From positions 2,281,880-2,345,879 of the forward strand of contig NZ_JBEPLU010000001.1 of the NCBI RefSeq assembly GCF_040545335.1: a stretch of 64,000 bases of DNA. The letters run 5' to 3'. The DNA is from Phenylobacterium koreense. GTDB taxonomy: Bacteria > Pseudomonadota > Alphaproteobacteria > Caulobacterales > Caulobacteraceae. Every line of letters starts with the position of its first letter. Position 1 is the first letter of the stretch. The notes beneath the pieces were generated by a model. That model searched no databases and was not told the DNA's origin. It saw only the letters and a list, made by a program, of their open reading frames with translations. Position numbers and translations under genes: made by a program. Of this stretch, positions 10,501 to 19,231 are shown piece by piece.

Positions 10501-10682
10501 GTCAGAAAGGCCTCGAGAAGATCGTCCTCGCTGACGGGCGTTGCCGCGCCCGAGCCAACGTCGATGGTTGTGAGCGCCGACGGCTGGTGGACCGCCAGGA
10601 GGACGGCGACATCGGCCGTCTCCGCCTCATTCTTGATGCAGGCGTTTACCTGCGCTTCCTTGGGCCAATAGTTCTGCAGCAT
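7554..10682 (-). CDS. dpdH: DpdH, P-loop ATPase
   Basis: A 1042-residue protein with a Walker A motif GASGAGKSH near residues 74-82 and a hydrophobic strand ending in acid (LVLLVEDF, about 320) that fits Walker B. This resembles AAA/STAND-like ATPases. A Pro/Ala-rich linker (about residues 595-630) separates the ATPase half from a helical C-terminal half with long coiled-coil-like stretches. ATG at 10682 overlaps the upstream stop by one base (TGATG). In the Dpd restriction module it is the non-helicase motor or sensor ATPase. Family assignment is from the motif and gene order; the mechanism is not known to me. Confidence 0.8.
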   Translation of the reverse strand: MLQNYWPKEAQVNACIKNEAETADVAVLLAVHQPSALTTIDVGSGAATPVSEDDLLEAFLTDNVPGGTLLFPITGASGAGKSHIIRWLDAQLQRSAKREQLHIIRIPKSASLRTVVELILEPLKDNPRYKDATEDLKRAVAEVDVGTAAVTFRAHLENALAEIRKKLEVEVQQHPERAAALRPKIGHARDLPKLFSDPALSQHFIDTVLSRVVSRALRGRSETDEEEDDQTQFTTDDLVLPPTVNLADASMPVRQYYTTVIASSDRARVAPAVEILNQAIDPAIGNVFQLQQSTGGITLQDIILAVRKTLLDEGKDLVLLVEDFAALSGIQDVLLKVCIQEGERDGQRVRATMRTAIALTDGVLSFRETIYTRAQREWVVGGRALSDDEIRTSAVEMVGAYLNAARWGDDALKRKFAGSEGRPSSAWLESWRDEDDDDAQGMLRAFGSSNAGHPLFPFNRAAIAAMVDAHLVKNGQLVLNPRKVINSILRNTLLLRGDYTTNAFPSADQRAVLPNAWLAGWVRRAGQSEANRRRLGPLLAIWGGNPTTEEGIANVAPGIFTGFGLPTPADLANITFVPPAQPIAPVAPTKPSAPSAERAPSPVTPEPSAPDPWFAEQQAKLEAWTGGTPLGQAEANAIRSALAGMIKDAINWPALRLRPQPIRPGAIHIANAKGNTPAKRVIQVCESHEDSDGRIRAGMLGALRFARNQQRWTYDQAADDYVAATNLVDRLIAQLTPMLLDEANRQINAIARGLVTQARIAGLAPPVKLSNVQTALSAAFSPLPAMENQAFDDGWEKVRASVWAETGGVAARKTLQDDLRDLLGAFQGAGSVLFGLDGVRLLDALAAGDKDDESETSLPDELGAETRGYLNPLNAKRLWAQIQGVIAKLRTFRTELSDYIDADFDKTAFIAELEAVASLLSSTGNWTRSDISLKEFERRLVDFRATPIIDLVKKASLVDEANAEQLPKVLNALGALDLSSVERTVSFLSMVDQIITGAEQTVDRVYSNHEQANPGKIAGEIDALLTALADEGSPAVVEGAIQ

Positions 10683-11587
10683 CAGACGACGTCCAGCCGA
10701 ACAGGGCCACGGCGGATGTAGGGGAAGCTCCGCCAGCGGCGGCCACCCACGCCGGTCATCTGCAACCCTTCCTCGTTGTCGTCACGCTGGTCGAATTCGA
10801 GCTCGCCTGTGTCCACCAACCGCTCGATCGCTCTGGATAGCGAGGAAGACAAAACGCCTTCGGCTGCAGGCTCCCACGCTGAGTCCTTCAAGGTGTCCTC
10901 GACCCGGACACGATAGAGCCCAGTATCCAGCACCGGCAGTCGCTCCGACAGCTTGGATAGGAACACCCGCGCCGGCAACGACGCTCCGCTATCGAACAGA
11001 TCGTCGATGACGCCGCGTAGGGCGACCGTTGGGTCGACGACGAAGAGCGCGCCCTCGCGGCCGAAGCCGAGGTATGACATCCACGACTTGAGCGTATTGT
11101 AGCGCGTGTCGTTCTGGAGCATCCGCTTCGTCAGGTCTTTCACCTGAAGCGCTTCCAAGTCCTCGATGGCCTTATGGTTGGACGTGTCTAGCGTATAGAC
11201 GTCCTGCGCCAGCATCCACGAGAGCCCACGGCTCAGGTCGGCGCTCTTCGAGTTCTTCTGTTCCCAGAACCGGGCATTATTCTCCGGCAACAAGGCGATC
11301 TCGCGGGCAATCCCCGGTAGTCGCGCTTCAGCCTTGGCGACATCGTTGCCCAGGCGCGACCGATAAGGTTCGCTCAACGCTGTGAGGTCGCCGATCGTCT
11401 CGAACAGACCCAAGTCGGACCAGGTCAGGAATGAGCCATTTAGCTTCGCCTTGTCGACGGCCTCCAGGTCGGCGCCGCACATGCCAAGAAGGTCGGCACG
11501 AGATCGTGGTCCAAACCGAACCGAGGTCCTCACGAGCATGATCAAGGTGTTCACTTGGCCGTCGCTCGCCTGGTTCAATACCGTCAT
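10682..11587 (-). CDS. dpdG: DpdG-like protein
   Basis: A 301-residue soluble protein starting MTVLNQASDGQVNTLIML. The composition suggests winged-helix domains at both ends (about residues 10-70 and 195-270), but I see no catalytic motif. The start at 11587 overlaps the RecQ-like gene by 4 bases, and its stop overlaps the ATPase start by one base. It always travels with the helicases in this kind of cluster, so a DNA-binding or adaptor role in restriction is a reasonable inference. The name is given from gene order. Confidence 0.7.
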   Translation of the reverse strand: MTVLNQASDGQVNTLIMLVRTSVRFGPRSRADLLGMCGADLEAVDKAKLNGSFLTWSDLGLFETIGDLTALSEPYRSRLGNDVAKAEARLPGIAREIALLPENNARFWEQKNSKSADLSRGLSWMLAQDVYTLDTSNHKAIEDLEALQVKDLTKRMLQNDTRYNTLKSWMSYLGFGREGALFVVDPTVALRGVIDDLFDSGASLPARVFLSKLSERLPVLDTGLYRVRVEDTLKDSAWEPAAEGVLSSSLSRAIERLVDTGELEFDQRDDNEEGLQMTGVGGRRWRSFPYIRRGPVRLDVV

Positions 11588-14160
11588 TGGCGCGCTCCCG
11601 ATCGAAACTGCTCCAAGCTGAGCGTGTTTGTGCCGACGTCGCCCAGGCGGCGACCCGGATGGTATGGATCGGCGAGGGAGGCGCGCGCAACGATCAGATG
11701 GAGCGGTCGCGCGAGTTCAAACACGTGCGCCGGCGCCGCTTGCTCCGACAGGATGCTGAGGCGGAGTAGGGGCGTGTTGGTCGGGCTTCGCGCTTCGTCC
11801 TCCAGCGTCTCCAGCAGGACGATGCCGCTGCTCGATCTCTTGTGCAGCTGATTTAGCGTCGGGGATGCCGTCCGCAATCGACGCGACACGGCGACCTCGC
11901 TGAAGTTGAACGCGGCGACCGCGTCGGCCGCGACGGAGAGGGCTGTCCCATCGTCCCACGCCTCCGGCAGGGTCAAGACGATCGGGGCCGCAAGCGAAAG
12001 GTGGGGAAACCGAGCCGTCCAAGCTGACAGATCTTGGGGCACGATCCTGTCGATCCCCGTCACGGCCGGCTGGGAATATTCCGTGCTCGCGCCACCATCT
12101 CGACGGTGAACAGGGCAACCGCCGCACGCTCGCGACACGATCATCGCGCGGCCCGGCTCGTAGCTCTGATAAAGTCCGTGAAGCAGTTCTCCGACTTCAT
12201 AGCTGCCCGTGATCAGCGACTTCAGCAGGCGGCTGTTTTCCTCAGCCGCGACGAAAGCGCGCGACCGCTCAGCCGAAATCACCTTGGAGAACGCGTCGTT
12301 GTCGGAATGACCCCCAAAATTCACGTCGACAACACATTGGGTGTAGTACGTCGACCAGAACTCTTCGGCGCGCTGATCGAACGCTTCCTCAGTTTCCTCT
12401 GGGCTTTGCTCTAGGGTTGGCGGCGCCTCCGCATCGAGGTCCAAGAGGCCGGCCCTGGCCATCATGATCAGGGTCCGCATATTCCATGCCTGATTGTAAT
12501 CGGTTTGCCGGCGCAGTTTTGGCGGCACGGTCGCTATATCGAGGCGAAAGCGGCGCCCCAGCGCGTCCAATTGCGTCGCGCCGCTGTACATGGCCTTCCA
12601 TCGATCGAACGCCAGTTCATCGCTGATAAGCGATGGCGAGGCGATGGCTTCGGCGACATCGACGTCCGCGGCTCCATACACCAGGAGCGAGCCGGCTGGC
12701 GCGCCGTCGCGACCGCCTCGGCCGACCTCCTGGTAGAATCGGTCGACGGTTTCAGGGACGGCGGCGTGTATGACCGCTCGCACGTCGCTTTTGTCGATGC
12801 CGACCCCGAACGCTGACGTCGCGACGATGACGTCGATCCGATCTTCGGACCAGTCCGCGATGATCTTGAGTCTTTGGCTGTCCGGCGTTTCGCCGTGGAA
12901 GATGGCCACACGCTCGAACCCCGCCGCCTGAAGGCGCGCGCCCCAGGATCGAGCGTCATCCCGCTTGGTGACATATAGAATAACCGGGCGAGGCGCATGA
13001 CGGATCGCCTCGAGGATCTTCGCATCCTTCGCCGCGACATCGTTGTCCTGGTGGATCCAGTACTGTGGCTCTGGGCGTAGATGGACGGCAGCTGTCAGTT
13101 GCACGCCCGGGCCAAAGAGGGTGTCGAAGGTCGCGATGGCCTCGGGCGTCAGCGTGGCGGACATCAAGATTGTCCGAAAGGGCTGGTGGCGGCACGCCCG
13201 TAGTAACCCGCGCCTGACCCCTGCAATCATCTGGAAGGCGGGGCGGAACGCGTCCCCCCACTGGCTCAGCAGGTGGGCTTCGTCCACGATGAGGTAGTCC
13301 AACAGTCCAGATCGAGCGGCGTCGTACAAGGACGGGAGTAGGGTGCCGATGACCGCTTCCGGCGAGCAGAAGAGGACGCCTTGGCGCCCTTGCCGCACGG
13401 CCGTCTTGATGGCGACTTTTTCCTCGACGGTGAGACCTGCGTGCCAGGCGAGATGAAGTTCGCCTGCGCCGTTGCGGCTTCGTCCGGCCAAACGCTCCGA
13501 CATCTGACGCGCCTGATCCAGGGCCAGGGCGGTGGTCGGTACGATGCACACGGTCAATCCGCCTTCGAGGCCTTTGACCAAGACAGGTGCCTGGGCGACG
13601 AAACTTTTCCCTGAGCCGGTCGGAAGACACACGACAAGGGTGTCTCCGGGGCGCATCAGGAAGGCGCTGCGGACCGCTTCGCGTTGGCCCGGCGAAACGT
13701 AGGTGTCGAATCCACTGGGTTGGGCCAAAAACGGATCGATGGCTGTCGTCCAATCCTGGCGAACCGGCCGTTGCCCGAAGGCGTCGTCGAAGACCGGCGT
13801 GTCAGTAGAGGCGAGCCACGCTGGCGCCCAGGGAAGGGCCTCAATCAGGCAGGTTCGGCCGGCCGGACTATGAGCGCTGACGCCATAGTGGGCCCACTCC
13901 CTTTGGTCAGGCCACTGACCGCCATACGGGACACGAAACTGCGCCGTCGTCGCTGTCCTCAACGACTCACGCCGCAGGATGTGTTTCAGCAAGGGAGCCA
14001 GGTCGGCGATCGGCAATACCGACTGATGGCTCATCGTGCTCAGGACCTGGCGCGCCCTTTCAAACAGGCCGTCGATCCCAACGGCTGGCGCCGGCTGCTC
14101 GGGCCAGTTCGCAAGGAACTCGTGGAGGCGGTCGAAATCCAATGCGGGTTCGGTCCTCAT
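11584..14160 (-). CDS. dpdF: DpdF, RecQ-like DEAH helicase
   Basis: An 858-residue helicase of the RecQ type. Motifs seen: Walker A PTGSGKSF (about residue 180), DEAH in VDEAHLLSQWG (about 290), MSATLT (about 333), GVGIDKSDV (about 450), and motif VI YQEVGRGGRDG (about 475). A small cysteine group CGGCPVHRR lies near residue 680. RecQ-family enzymes unwind DNA 3' to 5'. In the Dpd system this is one of two helicases thought to act in restriction. The start ATG at 14160 overlaps the SNF2-like gene by 4 bases and the stop overlaps dpdG by 4 bases. Confidence 0.85.
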   Translation of the reverse strand: MRTEPALDFDRLHEFLANWPEQPAPAVGIDGLFERARQVLSTMSHQSVLPIADLAPLLKHILRRESLRTATTAQFRVPYGGQWPDQREWAHYGVSAHSPAGRTCLIEALPWAPAWLASTDTPVFDDAFGQRPVRQDWTTAIDPFLAQPSGFDTYVSPGQREAVRSAFLMRPGDTLVVCLPTGSGKSFVAQAPVLVKGLEGGLTVCIVPTTALALDQARQMSERLAGRSRNGAGELHLAWHAGLTVEEKVAIKTAVRQGRQGVLFCSPEAVIGTLLPSLYDAARSGLLDYLIVDEAHLLSQWGDAFRPAFQMIAGVRRGLLRACRHQPFRTILMSATLTPEAIATFDTLFGPGVQLTAAVHLRPEPQYWIHQDNDVAAKDAKILEAIRHAPRPVILYVTKRDDARSWGARLQAAGFERVAIFHGETPDSQRLKIIADWSEDRIDVIVATSAFGVGIDKSDVRAVIHAAVPETVDRFYQEVGRGGRDGAPAGSLLVYGAADVDVAEAIASPSLISDELAFDRWKAMYSGATQLDALGRRFRLDIATVPPKLRRQTDYNQAWNMRTLIMMARAGLLDLDAEAPPTLEQSPEETEEAFDQRAEEFWSTYYTQCVVDVNFGGHSDNDAFSKVISAERSRAFVAAEENSRLLKSLITGSYEVGELLHGLYQSYEPGRAMIVSRACGGCPVHRRDGGASTEYSQPAVTGIDRIVPQDLSAWTARFPHLSLAAPIVLTLPEAWDDGTALSVAADAVAAFNFSEVAVSRRLRTASPTLNQLHKRSSSGIVLLETLEDEARSPTNTPLLRLSILSEQAAPAHVFELARPLHLIVARASLADPYHPGRRLGDVGTNTLSLEQFRSGARQ

Positions 14161-17100
14161 GCGCGCGCCAGTGCGGCGGCGATGGTCTGGTTCTCGCCGA
14201 TGAACGACGCGGTGACTGCGTCCAAGTAGATGCGGGGCTTCCGGATCCCGGCGATCAGTTCACGGGAGAGATCTCGCTCAAGGTCGAGATCATTCAAGTC
14301 GTTGGCATCCGTGCGGAGCGCCCGCGCCTGGAGAAGGCCAAGACGCATGTCATCCGCCGCCTCAGCGCGCCGGGCGGCTTCCTCTAGCCCACGATTCAAG
14401 GCCGGCAGAGCCCTGAGGCATTCTTCCGCTCGCTCGCGGGCCCGGCGACAGACCTCCGGCCATTCCTCGAGGAATGGCAACTTCATTTCCCGCAGGATCC
14501 GCCAGCGCCTAGGGTTGAGGTTGAAATCGCGGCCGCCCCGGTCGTTGGCTTCGACTGCGTAGGGCCTGGAAAGCGCAGCCAGCAGGCCGGGGTCGACGAT
14601 CTCCTCGAAATCGCCATCGAGCCAGACCGTGTGAAAGAATGGCGGGAGCCCCATGTCGCCGCGGCGCCCAAGAGAGGACAACGCGGCGGAGGTAACTTCG
14701 CCGGCAAAAGCCAGCGCGCGGGCTGCACCATGGCTGTCCGCCTCGACGATGAAGTCGAATCGAAAATGGACGCCCCCCGCGCCTGCCGGCGCGCCAAGGC
14801 CATGTCTCCACACCCCTGTGGACCGGCCGCGTTCGTCCCGCCCGGTGATCTCCTGGAGACCAGTCAGGAGCGGATCGCCATAGCGTAGAACGCGAGAACC
14901 TAGGCTCCGGCCCAGCCGAGAGAGAGCGGTCGGTCGCCGATATGAGTAGGGCGTGGTCCAGACGTCGCGGGATCCCCGGGCCTTATTGTCGACGTCGATC
15001 GCCGGCCTGCAACTCTGCACGAACGCGTCCAGAGGGATCAGGGTGTGGCGGTCGCCTGTCAGATATTTGTAGCGGAACAGGCCCCCCACGGGGGGCGGGG
15101 AGTTGCTGAGCCCCCTCGATGCGGGTTCTTCTGCACGGTCGAACTGCAGCGTCGTTCTCACCCACCCATCGACCGCTGTCTCGATCTCCCGCCACTGGTC
15201 GTCAGCGTCCGACAAGGCATCCGGGGTCTCCGCCGGCGGGGCACCCAGGGCGTCGAGGGCGTCCTGGTCGTCGATGTTCTTGATCTCACGGGAGATACGA
15301 CCAGCTTCGCCGCCGTCGTGTTCGAGGAGATCGTCGATCCCCTCAGCCCCTTCGTCGAGCAACAGGCGCGGCAGGGCCGAGACGGTCTGTTCGATAAGGT
15401 ATTGGAGGCTGGCGACCGAGCGGTCGAAGACCTGGAGCCCCTCGTCCAGGTAGCGGCACCAGGCACCTTCGAGCGGATCATCGGTGCAGCAAAACGCGAG
15501 AGATTTGACAGCCCGACCGGAGCCGTATCGATCCGCCCGGCCGAGCCGTTGTTCGACGCGGTTGGGGTTCAGGGGAAGATCGAAGTGGACGACGATCTTC
15601 TCACCGCCTTGAAGATTGAGGCCTTCCTCCGCTCGGCGATCGCAGACGAGGACCTGTCGACTCGGATCATCGTTGAATGCTCGCCACGCCTCGTCCGACG
15701 GATCGTGGCGATCGACCTTGATCCCGAGCGCCGTCGCCAGGCTTGGGGCAAGCGCATCAGCAGTGGCGGGGTCCGAGCAGAAGACGAGAAACTGGACCTT
15801 CGGGGCCGCTCGCGCTGCAATGGCGGCGACCAAGGCGGCGACGCGATCATGCAGCCTTTCAGGATCCGACAGAGCGGCTTCGGCTTCACCACGTAGGCGC
15901 GCGCCTTCCGGCTCCTCCCATGCCTCGACAACGCTCGGCTCAGATCGCTGGCGATAGTCGAGTCGCCGCTCCGCCAGTCGGAGGGCCGCCTGCTGGGCTT
16001 GAGTATTGGATGAAGCCGACGACGCCGCCACGGAAAGTCGCCAATCCTCGTTCAGGTCGGCTGCTTTCGAGCTGGCGGCCGAGCCATAGCGAACGATTTC
16101 GAGGCCTGCACGATCAGGGGTAATGCCGGCGACGCTCCTCCGGCGGTGGCGCAAAATGCGCCGATGAAGGCGATAGACCTCGCTCAAGTGGTCGCGGACG
16201 CTTGCGATGGCCTCGACGAGATCGGGGTCATCGTCTGCCGGCATGGCCGTCAGCAGGCCCCTCAGTCGTGCCACTTCCTCGTCGAGGCGCGCATCATCCG
16301 GAAACAGCACGCTCAGCTGATCCAAAGCGTAGTCTAGGTAGAGCGAGTTCTCCGGAGTCAGCGTCGCGACAATTTCAGCCAACGCTTGGCGGTTCTCGAT
16401 GCGACGCTTGAAGGCCTCTTCGCCGTCTAGTGGGTAACCTGCCGGATCCAAGAGGTGCAGCATGCGCAGGAACCCTCGCTCGTTGTGTAGAGCCGGCGTC
16501 GCGGACAGAAGCAGCACGCGCTCAATTTCGTGGGCCCTGGCGTTGATGACCGCGTACAGGGCCTCGGAGTCAGGCGCTTCTGTGGTGATGTGATGCGCTT
16601 CGTCCACGACGAGCATGGTCGCTTTCTCGAGCAAGCCAGCAACGCCCTCTCGACTTGAAAATGGCTCGACGAATACGGTTCGATCCAGCAGGTCGCCCAA
16701 GAAGAATTTGACTGTTAGCTCTGATCGCCACTGAGAGACCAATGCGTCTGGAACCAGAACCACAACGAATGCCATGTCGTGATCGTCGAGGACGCATTGG
16801 CGGATCAGAACCCCTGCCTCGACAGTCTTCCCCAAGCCCACTTCGTCTGCCAGCAAGTAGCGCTGGATCGGGTCCTGCAGCACCCTGCGGACGACTTCGA
16901 CCTGATGCGCCTCAAGCTCGATGGCCGCAGAAAGAAGCGCTGACATCCCGAGGGAAGCCGATCGCTGTTGAAGCAACGTACGCACAAACGGGCCGCGCCC
17001 ATCCGCGAACCGTGGCGTCTCGGTCAGACCTGCCGCAAGAAAGGTCGTTGGATCCTCGATTGGGCGGTCCCAGCGCACGAATACGTTGGCGACAGGCAAG

Positions 17101-17378
17101 TGCAGCGTCTTGCCATTTGGAAACTTCACCAGCTGACTGTCGCCATGGTCGTCGAGAACGCGTCCGATCTCCCACGCGCCAATGGCGCTATCAAACGCAT
17201 AGACTCTGGTCTGCGCGGGTATAGAGATCGATCCCAGCTCTGAAGAGAGGCATTCCCTCAGAATGGGCTCAGAAACCGGCGCGTCGAAATACTCGACAAT
17301 GCAGGCTGCTCCCGTTCGAGAAAGCAACTTTCCGACGCCCCAGCTGGCGAGTTCACCGGAGATCGCTTTTACGAACAC
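14157..17378 (-). CDS. dpdE: DpdE, SNF2-like helicase/translocase
   Basis: A protein of about 1073 residues with SNF2 (RapA-like) motifs: DEVGLGKT (about residues 178-185), DEAHH (about 245), LLSATP (about 275) and motif VI RVEQRLGRADRYGSG (about 610). I choose GTG at 17378 (MFVKAISGEL) because the next upstream in-frame starts lie in DNA shared with the divergent gene; the frame stays open to 17561. SNF2 proteins move along duplex DNA. In Dpd clusters this one belongs to the restriction part. It is the first gene of the dpdE-to-dpdD operon and is divergent from the unknown gene at 17545, with about 165 bp between them. Confidence 0.8.
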   Translation of the reverse strand: MFVKAISGELASWGVGKLLSRTGAACIVEYFDAPVSEPILRECLSSELGSISIPAQTRVYAFDSAIGAWEIGRVLDDHGDSQLVKFPNGKTLHLPVANVFVRWDRPIEDPTTFLAAGLTETPRFADGRGPFVRTLLQQRSASLGMSALLSAAIELEAHQVEVVRRVLQDPIQRYLLADEVGLGKTVEAGVLIRQCVLDDHDMAFVVVLVPDALVSQWRSELTVKFFLGDLLDRTVFVEPFSSREGVAGLLEKATMLVVDEAHHITTEAPDSEALYAVINARAHEIERVLLLSATPALHNERGFLRMLHLLDPAGYPLDGEEAFKRRIENRQALAEIVATLTPENSLYLDYALDQLSVLFPDDARLDEEVARLRGLLTAMPADDDPDLVEAIASVRDHLSEVYRLHRRILRHRRRSVAGITPDRAGLEIVRYGSAASSKAADLNEDWRLSVAASSASSNTQAQQAALRLAERRLDYRQRSEPSVVEAWEEPEGARLRGEAEAALSDPERLHDRVAALVAAIAARAAPKVQFLVFCSDPATADALAPSLATALGIKVDRHDPSDEAWRAFNDDPSRQVLVCDRRAEEGLNLQGGEKIVVHFDLPLNPNRVEQRLGRADRYGSGRAVKSLAFCCTDDPLEGAWCRYLDEGLQVFDRSVASLQYLIEQTVSALPRLLLDEGAEGIDDLLEHDGGEAGRISREIKNIDDQDALDALGAPPAETPDALSDADDQWREIETAVDGWVRTTLQFDRAEEPASRGLSNSPPPVGGLFRYKYLTGDRHTLIPLDAFVQSCRPAIDVDNKARGSRDVWTTPYSYRRPTALSRLGRSLGSRVLRYGDPLLTGLQEITGRDERGRSTGVWRHGLGAPAGAGGVHFRFDFIVEADSHGAARALAFAGEVTSAALSSLGRRGDMGLPPFFHTVWLDGDFEEIVDPGLLAALSRPYAVEANDRGGRDFNLNPRRWRILREMKLPFLEEWPEVCRRARERAEECLRALPALNRGLEEAARRAEAADDMRLGLLQARALRTDANDLNDLDLERDLSRELIAGIRKPRIYLDAVTASFIGENQTIAAALARA

Positions 17379-17544
17379 GCGAATCTTCTGAACGTGTACG
17401 GCGCGCCGTGAGCGCTGGTCCGTCCCGTTGTCTCGCCCCGCCCTGGAATCATCGACCTCCGCCCTCCCAGGACGAACTAGACCACTCGCGCCCCGGTGGT
17501 GCAAACTGCCGTGGTAGTGTTCGGCGAAGTTTTTGGGGACGGGA
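17379..17544. promoter_or_regulatory. Divergent promoter region between dpdE and the plus-strand gene
   Basis: About 165 bp separate the GTG chosen for dpdE from the ATG of the divergent gene. This is the only gap in the cluster large enough to hold a separate promoter for the restriction genes, so the restriction and modification modules are probably transcribed independently. I see no clear -35/-10 pair; the assignment is from position. Confidence 0.4.
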
Positions 17545-18162
17545 ATGTCAGGCCAACTCATCGCCGTCGCGGCAGCGCTGCCGAACCTTCACGGCAAGGC
17601 GCTGGCGACCATCGCAGGGCGATCTCCGTGCCCCGTGGCCACTTACCGCAGCATTGCAACGGGCGTGGCGTCGCTTGACCTTCGCCACGAAGAGGCCGAG
17701 CCGTTGCGACGCCGGTTCAACGCCTACTACGGTGTCCGACGCAACGTGGCCTGGAGGGCATCTTTCTACGAGCGGTTTGAGGCTGCAAAGAATGGCCCTG
17801 CGGGGAGCATCGACCTCTTCGCGGATATCGTCCGCAGTTTGTCGGCCGAGACCGGGCGAGTCGAGGCGTCGTTCGTGAGCAAGCTCGTTGCCACGATCGA
17901 CCCCGAATACCCGATCATCGACAGCGTCGTGCGCAAGTGGCTCGGCTCACTGACCGAGACACCGCCATTCAAAGGTGGTGTTGATGTCGTCACTGCGTAC
18001 TACGTGTGGCTGACGAAGTTCATGCGCGAGATCGTTCGGACTCCCGAGGCGCAAGCCTGGTCGAAAGCCTTCGAGGCCACGTTTCCCTTACTACCGGGCG
18101 AACAGCCGATCTCGCAGATGAAGCAAATCGACTTCCTGATCTGGGCTGGAGCAGATCGCTAG
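17545..18162 (+). CDS. Unknown protein inside the Dpd cluster, opposite strand
   Basis: A 205-residue protein starting [19 protein letters not shown] codon 12 bases upstream is possible, but ATG at 17545 has GGGA just before it. It is the only plus-strand gene in 24 kb, divergent from dpdE and convergent with queC, whose stop overlaps its own within a CTAG. A central stretch [17 protein letters not shown] and a C-terminal QIDFLIWA resemble a group of uncharacterised helical proteins. That group may be related to helix-hairpin-helix (OGG-like) DNA glycosylases, but I cannot confirm this. Being fixed between queC and dpdE suggests an accessory role in the modification system, or a passenger gene. 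Confidence 0.7.
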   Translation: MSGQLIAVAAALPNLHGKALATIAGRSPCPVATYRSIATGVASLDLRHEEAEPLRRRFNAYYGVRRNVAWRASFYERFEAAKNGPAGSIDLFADIVRSLSAETGRVEASFVSKLVATIDPEYPIIDSVVRKWLGSLTETPPFKGGVDVVTAYYVWLTKFMREIVRTPEAQAWSKAFEATFPLLPGEQPISQMKQIDFLIWAGADR

Positions 18163-18860
18163 GCCACTGTGCTCCATACTTCAAAACCGCCTGCGCGAAG
18201 CTCGCAGGCGGGGCAGGTCCCGCAGCCGTAGCCCCAGGCGTGGCGATGCTCGCGATCGCCCTGGTAGCAGGTGTGAGAGTGCTCCACGATCAGTTCGACG
18301 AGGGCTTGGCCGCCCAGGTCGTTGGCGAGCGCCCAGGTCGCGGCCTTGTCGATCCACATCAGCGGCGTGTCGATCACGAACCGCTTTTCGGTGCCGAGGT
18401 TCAAGGCGACTTGGAGCGCTTTGATCGTGTCGTCTCGGCAGTCCGGATAGCCCGAATAGTCGGTCTCGCAGACCCCGGTGACGAGGTGCTTTATCTCCCG
18501 CCGGTAGGCGATGGCGCTGGCGTAGGTCAGGAACAGGAGGTTTCGGCCTGGCACGAAGGTGTTCGGCAGGCCGCTGCCCGCAAAGGCGATGGCCGCGCCG
18601 GTGGTCAGGGCGGTGTCGCTGATCCGACCCAACGAGGTCAGGTCAAGGAGATGATCTTCGCCGAGGCGGGACCCCCACTGCGGAAAGGCGCTCCTGAGTT
18701 CGGCCAGGAAGCGCGAGCGCACATCCAATTCGATCCTGTGGCGCTGGCCGTAGTCGAAGCCGATGGTCTCGACCCGCTTGAAGCGGTCCAACGCCCAGGC
18801 CAAGCAGGTGGCCGAGTCCTGGCCGCCGGAGAACAGGACGAGCGCCGCTTCACCGGGCAT
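18159..18860 (-). CDS. queC: QueC, 7-cyano-7-deazaguanine synthase
   Basis: A 233-residue enzyme that turns 7-carboxy-7-deazaguanine into preQ0 using ATP and ammonia. It has the N-terminal PP-loop [14 protein letters not shown] (about residues 8-21), the central [12 protein letters not shown] segment, and a C-terminal zinc site with C-x7-C-x2-C spacing (CGTCPAC) preceded by HTCYQG. ATG at 18860 overlaps the queD stop by one base (TGATG), which fixes this start. It closes the preQ0 operon and makes the base that DpdA inserts in DNA. It could be an island copy in addition to a housekeeping queC elsewhere. Confidence 0.95.
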   Translation of the reverse strand: MPGEAALVLFSGGQDSATCLAWALDRFKRVETIGFDYGQRHRIELDVRSRFLAELRSAFPQWGSRLGEDHLLDLTSLGRISDTALTTGAAIAFAGSGLPNTFVPGRNLLFLTYASAIAYRREIKHLVTGVCETDYSGYPDCRDDTIKALQVALNLGTEKRFVIDTPLMWIDKAATWALANDLGGQALVELIVEHSHTCYQGDREHRHAWGYGCGTCPACELRAGGFEVWSTVA

Positions 18861-19231
18861 CAGGCCGCCTCCCCCCCGAAGTAGCTGCAGGCTCCATTGT
18901 CGCTGTCGCGCCGCACCGTCACGCGCCAGAGGTTGGGGCACACCGGCTGCAGCTTGCGCCAGATCCAGCTCGACAAGTTCTCCATCGTGGCCGGGCCAAG
19001 GTCGTTGATCTCGTCGAGAAACCGGTGATCGAGGCCGTCGCGCGCCTCTTCCATGGCCCGTTCGAGCAGCCCCAGATCGACAACCATGCCGCTTTCCGGG
19101 TCGGCTCTGCCGCGGACGACGACCTCGGCGCGGTAGGAGTGGCCGTGGATACGGCGGCTTGGCTCGACATCGACGGAGCGATGCAGCGTGTGCGCCGCGT
19201 CAAAGCGAAATTCCTTGCTGAGTTCGTGCAT
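18860..19231 (-). CDS. queD: QueD-type 6-carboxytetrahydropterin synthase, atypical active site
   Basis: A 123-residue member of the PTPS/QueD family, starting [17 protein letters not shown]. The zinc histidines are present (AAH near residue 14 and HGH near 31-33), as is the DH pair in LDHRFLD. The catalytic cysteine normally found four residues before HGH is a serine here (S-R-R-I-H-G-H). The pterin-binding glutamate near the C-terminus is not evident in [14 protein letters not shown]. The gene lies between queE and queC with one-base overlaps at both ends, so its role in preQ0 synthesis is strongly implied. Either a variant catalytic set works, or the reaction is supplied by a second QueD. 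Confidence 0.88.
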   Translation of the reverse strand: MHELSKEFRFDAAHTLHRSVDVEPSRRIHGHSYRAEVVVRGRADPESGMVVDLGLLERAMEEARDGLDHRFLDEINDLGPATMENLSSWIWRKLQPVCPNLWRVTVRRDSDNGACSYFGGEAA

